From: Phenylobacterium sp. Root700
Lineage (GTDB): Bacteria > Pseudomonadota > Alphaproteobacteria > Caulobacterales > Caulobacteraceae
Assembly (NCBI RefSeq): GCF_001429025.1
Contig: NZ_LMHT01000027.1
Coordinates: 1 to 41,831 of the forward strand
Length of the DNA: 41,831 nt
Direction of reading: 5' to 3'
Within the stretch, counting starts at the first letter, position 1. Every line of letters begins with the position of its first letter. The notes beneath the pieces are model-generated. The model did not search any database. It was not told the origin of the DNA and saw only the letters and a list, made by a program, of their open reading frames with translations. Shown here in pieces: positions 36,349 to 41,831 of this stretch. The position numbers and the translations under genes were made by a program.

Positions 36349-37056
36349 TTGACCGCCCTGCGTTCCCTGCTCTTCGTGGCCCTGTTCTACATCTGGTCGG
36401 TGATGGTGGCTGTCGGCCTGTCGCCGGCCCTGCTCGGCCCGCGCTGGTGGATCATGCGTCTGATGGGCGTCTGGGCGAACGGCATCATCTTCCTGCTGCG
36501 GGTGATCTGCGGCATCAGGATCGAGGTCCGGGGCCGCGAGCATATGCCCAAGGGCGCGGCGCTGGTGGCGTCCAAGCACCAGTGCATGTTCGACGTCTTC
36601 GCCCAGTTCGCCTTCCTGCCGGACGCCTGCATGGTGACCAAGAAGGAGCTGATGTGGATCCCTTTCTTCAGCTGGTGGGCCATGAAGGGCAAGATGATCG
36701 TGGTCGACCGCGGAGGTCACTCGACGGCGCTGCGCAAGTTGATGCGCGACTCCAAGGAGCGCTTCGTCGACGCCCGCCAGGTACTGATCTTCCCGGAAGG
36801 CACCCGTTCGGAGCCCGGCGCGCCGCCTGACTACAAGCCCGGCATCGCCGCGCTCTATCGCGAGCTCGACGTGCCAGTGCACCCGGTGGCCACCAACTCC
36901 GGCGTCCATTGGCCCAAGCACGGCTTCATGCGCAAACCCGGGACCATCGTCTTCGAGTATCTGGAGCCGATCGCGCCCGGCCTGAAGCGGGCCGAGTTCA
37001 TGCGCCTGCTGGAAGAGCGCATCGAGACCGCGTCGAACAAGCTGCTGGTTCTGTAG
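36349..37056 (+). CDS. plsC: 1-acyl-sn-glycerol-3-phosphate acyltransferase
   Basis: This 235-residue enzyme acylates lysophosphatidic acid to phosphatidic acid. It has the HX4D motif (H77 to D82, KHQCMFD), the FPEGTRS motif at about 145-151, and an N-terminal membrane helix. The start is TTG 36349 with AAAGG nine bases upstream. It is the last gene of the ftsEX run, and a hairpin (37062-37096) follows before the convergent ChaC-like gene. Confidence 0.92.
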   Translation: MTALRSLLFVALFYIWSVMVAVGLSPALLGPRWWIMRLMGVWANGIIFLLRVICGIRIEVRGREHMPKGAALVASKHQCMFDVFAQFAFLPDACMVTKKELMWIPFFSWWAMKGKMIVVDRGGHSTALRKLMRDSKERFVDARQVLIFPEGTRSEPGAPPDYKPGIAALYRELDVPVHPVATNSGVHWPKHGFMRKPGTIVFEYLEPIAPGLKRAEFMRLLEERIETASNKLLVL

Positions 37057-37061
37057 GCCTC

Positions 37062-37096
37062 GTTCCTCCCTCTCCCCCGCTACGCAGGGGAGGAAC
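37062..37096. terminator. Bidirectional hairpin between plsC and the ChaC-like gene
   Basis: GTTCCTCCC (37062-37070) and GGGAGGAAC (37088-37096) form a 9-base-pair stem with a 17-base loop, between the convergent stops at 37056 and 37115. Confidence 0.6.
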
Positions 37097-37114
37097 AAGG
37101 GAGCATCTGGCGGT

Positions 37115-37654
37115 CTATTTCGCCACCAGCTCCAGCGCATCGACCATGACCAGCAGCTTTTCCATGGCGTGGTCGCGTATCTCCTGCTGGCGCAGGTGGA
37201 TGATCAGGTCGCGCAGGTATTCGACATTGCGCCCCGACAGCCCGGTCGCCCCGGCGATCAGTTCGGCCTGGCGCTCCAGCGACAGCGCGCCGGCCCATTG
37301 CGGATGATGCACGTCGGACAGGAAGGTCAGGGTCTCCACCTTGCGTCCGTCGGCCAGCCGCACGGTGGCGCTGGCCTCGACATAGGTCTCGGTCGGCTGC
37401 TCGCGCTCACGCAGATAGCCGTAGACCTCGGGCCAGATCTCTTCGGCGACGCGGTAGGCGGCGCCGCGCACCGCGCCGCCGGGGGCCAGCCCCAAGACCA
37501 GGCCGGGGCGTTCATAGGTGCCGCGGTGATGCACCGAATAGATGCAGAACGCCCGACGCCGCCCGTGTAGGGTGGCGGCCTGGCGCTCCAGGTGGTCAAA
37601 ACCCGGCCGCCACATCAGCGACCCGTAACCGAAAACCCAACGCTCAACCGACAT
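37115..37654 (-). CDS. ChaC-like gamma-glutamylcyclotransferase
   Basis: This 179-residue protein has the family opening FGYGSLMWRPGF (8-19), GxxxGxAY-like GAVRGAAYRV, the segment YLREREQ with the probable catalytic glutamate, and a C-terminal NVEYLRDLI. ChaC-like proteins turn glutathione or gamma-glutamyl peptides into 5-oxoproline. The start ATG is 37654-37652, overlapping the divergent DUF2125 start by two bases; the frame is open further upstream to 37753, but the family opening argues for 37654. It converges on plsC. Confidence 0.86.
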   Translation of the reverse strand: MSVERWVFGYGSLMWRPGFDHLERQAATLHGRRRAFCIYSVHHRGTYERPGLVLGLAPGGAVRGAAYRVAEEIWPEVYGYLREREQPTETYVEASATVRLADGRKVETLTFLSDVHHPQWAGALSLERQAELIAGATGLSGRNVEYLRDLIIHLRQQEIRDHAMEKLLVMVDALELVAK

Positions 37655-38720
37655 GGCCCGCCGCGCAAAACCCGCTCCGCCTCTCTCTCCTGTGCCCGAT
37701 CCGCTCGCGCCCCGCAAACGCGGACGCATGGGGCTGTATCTTCCCTTCGCCATAACCCTGGTCGCGGCGGTCGGTTGGAGCGGCTTTTGGATCTATGCCC
37801 GCGCCCAGGCGGCCGAGCGGATCGAGGCCGGCGCCGAACAGCTGCGTAAGGCCGGATACGACGTGTCCTGGGCCGAACGGCGGATCACCGGCTATCCCTT
37901 CCGGCTGAACGTCACCCTGACCGACGCGCGCTTGCGCGAGCCGTCCGGCTGGGGTCTGGCCGCGCCGCGCCTGGAGACCCAGGCCTATATGCACGGCCTG
38001 GGAACCTGGGTGATCGCCACGCCGACCGGCCTCACCTTCACCCGCCCGACCGGCGGGGCGGTGAGCGTCAAGGGCGACGTGATCCACGCCAGCCTCTCGC
38101 ATCTCGACAGCCCGCTGCCGAACTTCTCGTTCGAGGGGACCAAGCTCACCTTCGCGCCGGCCGCCGGCGCCCAGCCCTTCGCCCTCTCGGCCGCCGACAA
38201 GGTGGAGTTCCACCTACGCCCGGGTCCCGACGACCAGGCCGCGGTGATGTTCAAGGTCGACGCCGGCAAGGCGCAGCTGTCGGGCCTGTTCGCCCGACTG
38301 GCCGGCGACAAGCCGATCTCCATCCTCTGGGACTCGACGCTCTCGAAGGTCAGCGCCTTCAAGGGTGGCGATTGGCCAGACGCGGTTCGCAGCTGGGTCG
38401 CCGCCGGCGGCCTGATGACCGTGCGCCAAGCCGGGGTCACCGCCGGCGAGGCGGTGATCGGCGCCAAGTCGGGCACGCTCGGCGTCGGCTATGACGGCCG
38501 CCTGACGGGACATCTGGACGTCACCCTGCGCGAAGCCCCCAAGGCGCTCAGCGCCATGGCCGAGACCGGCGTCATCCGCCCGGAAGCCGCGCTCGCCGCC
38601 TCGGCGGTCGCCGCCGCCCGCCAGGGAACCGGCGACGTGGCGCAGGCCAATGTCACCTTCCAGGCCGGCCAGACCACTTTGGGTCCTGTCGCCGTGGGCC
38701 CCGCGCCCAAGGTCTACTGA
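37653..38720 (+). CDS. DUF2125 domain protein
   Basis: This 355-residue protein has a basic N-terminus, one membrane helix (about 28-50; LYLPFAITLVAAVGWSGFWIY is a partial view), and a large periplasmic domain with DUF2125 features (GYPFRLNVTLTDARL, then repeated beta strands). An alternative ATG at 37728 begins just before the helix. The function is unknown; the family is restricted largely to alphaproteobacteria. The start at 37653 overlaps the divergent ChaC-like start codon, so one or both promoters lie within coding sequence. Confidence 0.8.
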   Translation: MARRAKPAPPLSPVPDPLAPRKRGRMGLYLPFAITLVAAVGWSGFWIYARAQAAERIEAGAEQLRKAGYDVSWAERRITGYPFRLNVTLTDARLREPSGWGLAAPRLETQAYMHGLGTWVIATPTGLTFTRPTGGAVSVKGDVIHASLSHLDSPLPNFSFEGTKLTFAPAAGAQPFALSAADKVEFHLRPGPDDQAAVMFKVDAGKAQLSGLFARLAGDKPISILWDSTLSKVSAFKGGDWPDAVRSWVAAGGLMTVRQAGVTAGEAVIGAKSGTLGVGYDGRLTGHLDVTLREAPKALSAMAETGVIRPEAALAASAVAAARQGTGDVAQANVTFQAGQTTLGPVAVGPAPKVY

Positions 38721-38819
38721 ACCAAGCAGTTTCCGATGCAACTTTCTTGCGGCGACGGCGCCTATTGCGCCCCTCGCCGCAATGACCTAAGCGCCAAACC
38801 TTCGTTTTCGGGGGACAAA

Positions 38820-39626
38820 ATGGCTGAGGCCGATCCCAAGACCGCTGCGCCGAGCCTGGACGCCGTCCGGACCCGCATCGACGCGATCGACGCTCAGCTC
38901 CTGGCCCTGGTGGATGAGCGAGCCGGCCTGGCCATCCAGGTCGCCGCGGCCAAGGCCGCCGCCGGCGACGGCGACAAGTTCGCCCTGCGCCCCGGCCGCG
39001 AAGCCCAGGTGGTCCGCGCCCTGCTCGACAAGCCCCGCAACGCCGCGCGTCCCAGCCTGGTGGTGCGGATCTGGCGCGAGCTGATCGGCGACAGCCTCTC
39101 GCGCCAAGGCGCCTTCCATCTGACCGTCTTCGGCGGTCGCGATTCCGGCCGGGCGGTCGAGGGCGCGCGCCTGCGCTTCGGCGCCGCGCCGTCCCTGCGC
39201 CAGGTCGCCAAGGCCGAGGACGCCCTGGCCGCGGCCAAGACGCCGGGCGGCGTGGCCATCCTGGCGCTGGCCTCCGACACCCCTTGGTGGGGCCGTCTGC
39301 TGGCCGAACCGAAACTGAAGGTGTTCGCGACCCTGCCCTGCCTGACCGCCTGGGGGCCGCTCTCGGCCCTGGCCGTGGCTGATGTCGATGTCGAGCCGAC
39401 CGGGTCGGACCTGACCTATTGGGTCACCGACGCCGCCGGCTCGGCCCAGTCCATCGAGGACGCCCTGGGCCGCGACGGCGTCGCCGGCGACCTGATCGCC
39501 GAAGCCGGGGGGCTGAAACTGTTCGCTCTGCTCGGCTTCTATCAGCCCGACGACGCGCGGCTGGCCCGCGCGCCGGGCCGCCTCACCGGCGTCATCGGGG
39601 CTGCGCCTGCGCAGCTGGACGTGTAA
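38820..39626 (+). CDS. AroQ-type chorismate mutase with C-terminal extension
   Basis: This 268-residue protein has an N-terminal AroQ chorismate mutase domain (about 12-105: RTRIDAIDAQLLALVDERAGL, VAAAK, then REAQVV and WRELIGDSL), which converts chorismate to prephenate. The remaining 160 residues do not show clear prephenate dehydratase motifs, although this position is where PheA carries that domain. A degenerate or regulatory domain is possible. The frame is open upstream to 38736, but the ATG at 38820 follows GGGGGA and begins the conserved part. It leads into hisC after 40 bases. Confidence 0.83.
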   Translation: MAEADPKTAAPSLDAVRTRIDAIDAQLLALVDERAGLAIQVAAAKAAAGDGDKFALRPGREAQVVRALLDKPRNAARPSLVVRIWRELIGDSLSRQGAFHLTVFGGRDSGRAVEGARLRFGAAPSLRQVAKAEDALAAAKTPGGVAILALASDTPWWGRLLAEPKLKVFATLPCLTAWGPLSALAVADVDVEPTGSDLTYWVTDAAGSAQSIEDALGRDGVAGDLIAEAGGLKLFALLGFYQPDDARLARAPGRLTGVIGAAPAQLDV

Positions 39627-39666
39627 GGACGAGCCGTCCCTCCCGTCACGACCGGCCTTCGCCCCA

Positions 39667-40797
39667 ATGACCGACACCGTTCTCGACCGTTCCGCCGCGC
39701 CCCGTCCGACGCCCAAGCCGGGCATCATGGACATCGCCCCCTATGTGCCGGGCCAGTCCAAGGTCGACGGCGTCGAGCATCCGCTGAAGCTGTCGGCCAA
39801 CGAGAACATCCTGGGCTCCAGCCCAGACGCCCGCGAGGCCTTCTCCACCGCCTTCGACAAGCTGCAGATGTACCCCGACGGCCGCACCACCGCCCTGCGC
39901 GAAGCACTGGCGGCCAAGTACGGCCTGGAGCCGGAACGCCTGCTATTCGGCTGCGGCTCCGACGAGATTTTCCAGCTCCTGAACCAGGCCTTCCTCGAGC
40001 CCGGCGACAACATCGTCCAGGGCGAGTTCGGCTTTGGCGCCTACGCCATCGGCGCACGGGCCTGCCAAGCGCAGGTGCGGATGGCGCCCGAACCCAACTA
40101 CCGCGTCGATGTCGACGAACTGCTGAAGCTGGTCGACGCGCGCACCCGCATCGTCTTCGTCGCCAACCCCGCCAACCCGACCGGCACCTGGAATTCGGCC
40201 GCAGAGATCCGCCGGCTGCACGCGGCCCTGCCGCCCAGCGTGGTGCTCTGCCTGGACGGCGCCTATGCCGAGTTCTGCCACGACCCGGCCTATGAAGACG
40301 GCATGTCGATGGTGCGTGAGTTCGACAATGTCGTGGTCACCCGCACCTTCTCCAAGCTGCATGGCCTCGCCGCCCTGCGGGTGGGCTGGGCCTATATGCC
40401 CGAGGAGATGGCCGGGGCCATCGACCGCATCCGCCTGCCCTTCAACGTCAATATCCCGGCCCAGCTGGCCGCCGTCGCAGCCCTGGCCGACGACGAATTC
40501 CAGCAGCGCTCGCTGGCCCTGGTCGACCAATGGCGGCCGTGGCTGACGCAGCAGCTTGGCGGCCTTGGCCTCGAGCCGCTGCCCTCGGCGGCCAATTTCG
40601 TGCTGGTCGGGTTCCCGACCACGCCTGGCAAGACCGCCAAGGAGGCCGACGCCTTCCTGAGCGCGCGCGGCCTAATCGTCCGTTACGTGGCCGGCTACGG
40701 CCTGCCCAACCACCTACGCATCACCATCGGCCTGGAAGAGCACAACCGGGCCGTGGTCGAGGCGCTGCAAGACTTCATGAAGGACCAACCGGCGTGA
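39667..40797 (+). CDS. hisC: Histidinol-phosphate/aromatic aminotransferase
   Basis: This 376-residue fold-type I aminotransferase has KLSANENILGSSP (41-53), YPDGRTTALREALA (69-82), GSDE (97-100), NPANPTGT (167-174), DGAYAEF (197-203) and the PLP lysine K230 in TRTFSKLHG. HisC-type enzymes make histidinol phosphate and often also transaminate prephenate or phenylpyruvate. Its position between chorismate mutase and tyrC suggests the aromatic role may be important here. It overlaps the tyrC start by four bases (GTGA at 40794-40797). Confidence 0.92.
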   Translation: MTDTVLDRSAAPRPTPKPGIMDIAPYVPGQSKVDGVEHPLKLSANENILGSSPDAREAFSTAFDKLQMYPDGRTTALREALAAKYGLEPERLLFGCGSDEIFQLLNQAFLEPGDNIVQGEFGFGAYAIGARACQAQVRMAPEPNYRVDVDELLKLVDARTRIVFVANPANPTGTWNSAAEIRRLHAALPPSVVLCLDGAYAEFCHDPAYEDGMSMVREFDNVVVTRTFSKLHGLAALRVGWAYMPEEMAGAIDRIRLPFNVNIPAQLAAVAALADDEFQQRSLALVDQWRPWLTQQLGGLGLEPLPSAANFVLVGFPTTPGKTAKEADAFLSARGLIVRYVAGYGLPNHLRITIGLEEHNRAVVEALQDFMKDQPA

Positions 40798-41723
40798 GCG
40801 TGATCTATCCTCGGATGGCGGTGATCGGCTGCGGGCTGATCGGCTCCTCGGTGATCCGGGCGGCGCGCGAGGCCGGCGTGGTCGGCGTGGTCGGCGTCGC
40901 CGACGCCAGCGAAGCGCACCGCCAGCGCATCGTCGAACTGGGCTATGCCGACGAGGTCACCGCCGACATCGCCGAAGCGGTGAAGGACGCCGACCTCGTG
41001 GTGCTGGCCGTGCCGGTGCTGGCCATGGGCGAGGCCGCCAAGGCCGCCGCCGCGGCGCTGAAGCCCGGCGCCACCGTGACCGATGTCGGGTCGGTGAAGG
41101 GCTCGGTCGCCGACGCCCTGGCCGCCGCCTTGCCAGACAGCGTCTTCATCATTCCCGGCCACCCCATCGCCGGCACCGAGCACTCGGGCCCCGACGCGGG
41201 CCTGGCCGAGCTGTTCCAGAACCGCTGGGTGATCCTCACCCCCCAAGCCAGAACCGACGAGCCCTATGTCGAGGCGGTCGGCCGGTTGTCGGAGTTCTGG
41301 CGGGCGCTGGGCGCCAATGTCGACCAGATGGACGACCGTCACCACGACCTGGTCCTGGCCGTCACCAGCCACCTGCCCCACCTGATCGCCTACAACATCG
41401 TCGGCACCGCCGCCGACATGGAGGAGGTCACCCAGGCCGAGGTGATGAAATACTCGGCCGGCGGCTTCCGCGACTTCACCCGCATCGCCGCCTCCGACCC
41501 GACCATGTGGCGCGACGTGTTCGTGGCCAACAAGGACGCGGTGCTGGAGATCCTCGGCCGCTTCACCGAAGACCTGCAGGCGTTGTCGCGCGCCATCCGC
41601 TGGGGCGAGGCCGACAAGCTGCACGAGCTTTTCACCCGCACCCGCGAGATCCGCCGCGGCATCATCGCCGCGGGCCAGGAAAGCGCCGAGCCGAACTTCG
41701 GCCGCGATCGCGGCAAGCATTAG
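40794..41723 (+). CDS. tyrC: Prephenate/arogenate dehydrogenase
   Basis: This 309-residue enzyme oxidises prephenate or arogenate in tyrosine synthesis. It has the NAD(P) Rossmann motif VIGCGLIGSS (10-19), DVGSVKG (about 98-104), IPGHPIAGTEHSG, and the helical C-terminal domain with TSHLPHLIAYN. The start is GTG 40794, inside the hisC stop, with AAGGA 11 bases upstream. It completes a chorismate mutase, aminotransferase and dehydrogenase block. The final 108 bases of the window show no gene. Confidence 0.93.
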   Translation: MSVIYPRMAVIGCGLIGSSVIRAAREAGVVGVVGVADASEAHRQRIVELGYADEVTADIAEAVKDADLVVLAVPVLAMGEAAKAAAAALKPGATVTDVGSVKGSVADALAAALPDSVFIIPGHPIAGTEHSGPDAGLAELFQNRWVILTPQARTDEPYVEAVGRLSEFWRALGANVDQMDDRHHDLVLAVTSHLPHLIAYNIVGTAADMEEVTQAEVMKYSAGGFRDFTRIAASDPTMWRDVFVANKDAVLEILGRFTEDLQALSRAIRWGEADKLHELFTRTREIRRGIIAAGQESAEPNFGRDRGKH

Positions 41724-41831
41724 GCCCGGACGCCCACCATCCGTGTCATCCAGGTTTGCGCAGCAAGACCGGCGACTGTGTTGATGGTCAAGGCTGGTTG
41801 GTTCGCCAGGGCCGGTCTGCCTTGAGCATGC

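Noticed and set aside
41767..41821. Inverted 8-base arms near the end of the window
   Set aside because: AGACCGGC and GCCGGTCT are about 40 bases apart, too far for a simple terminator, and the flanking context is cut off.

Overview
The window looks like chromosome from a GC-rich alphaproteobacterium of the Caulobacterales, most likely Caulobacteraceae (a Phenylobacterium or Caulobacter relative). This rests on the very high GC content, the CirA/Fiu-type TonB-dependent receptors with DELIVTAQKR-like TonB boxes, frequent GTG/TTG starts with ATGA or GTGA overlaps, and the gene order hpt, zinc-ribbon protein, ftsE, ftsX, ydcF-like, plsC, ChaC-like, DUF2125, chorismate mutase, hisC, tyrC. No rRNA, tRNA, intact insertion sequence or CRISPR array was seen. 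The species call is inference.

Bases 1-17300 are an accessory catabolic and uptake region. On the minus strand a type I Baeyer-Villiger monooxygenase lies upstream of a glutaryl-CoA-dehydrogenase-type flavoprotein that runs off the window. On the plus strand are three separate TonB-dependent receptor genes. Each is followed at once by a gene for an exported enzyme or enzyme-like protein: a Tat-type amidase, a Sec-type metal-dependent amidohydrolase, and a Tat-type VOC-fold protein. Between and after them lie a histidine phosphatase, a limonene-epoxide-hydrolase-like protein with its active-site residues kept, a second VOC protein without signal peptide, and a short-chain dehydrogenase. The picture is import of a bulky organic substrate across the outer membrane, first processing in the periplasm, then oxidation and ring cleavage in the cytoplasm. 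The substrate is not known. The stretch 11383-12435 is degenerate: a frameshifted alpha/beta-hydrolase remnant and AT-rich patches with inverted repeats.

Bases 17300-19770 hold a PRC-barrel protein, a MarR regulator and a cystathionine-synthase-like PLP enzyme. A TATCG-N5-CGATA palindrome sits before the PRC gene, a near copy lies between marR and the PLP gene, and a weaker copy lies upstream of the third receptor operon. This suggests one local MarR regulon.

Bases 19800-27250 carry a large DUF748 envelope protein, a TPR-methyltransferase fusion, a fragment of an RTX-type secreted protein, a DUF1254/DUF1214 protein, a PilZ protein, an XRE regulator and a cold-shock gene whose ribosome-binding site lies in the loop of a hairpin that abuts the start codon.

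Bases 27240-41723 are mostly conserved housekeeping: a TlpA-like thioredoxin divergent from argH-lptM-lysA, a hybrid histidine kinase, hpt with a zinc-ribbon membrane protein, the ftsEX division module with a YdcF-like protein and plsC, a ChaC-like cyclotransferase, a DUF2125 protein, and an aromatic amino-acid block (chorismate mutase, hisC, tyrC). Gene packing is tight here, with several 4-base overlaps and two divergent pairs whose start codons touch or overlap.
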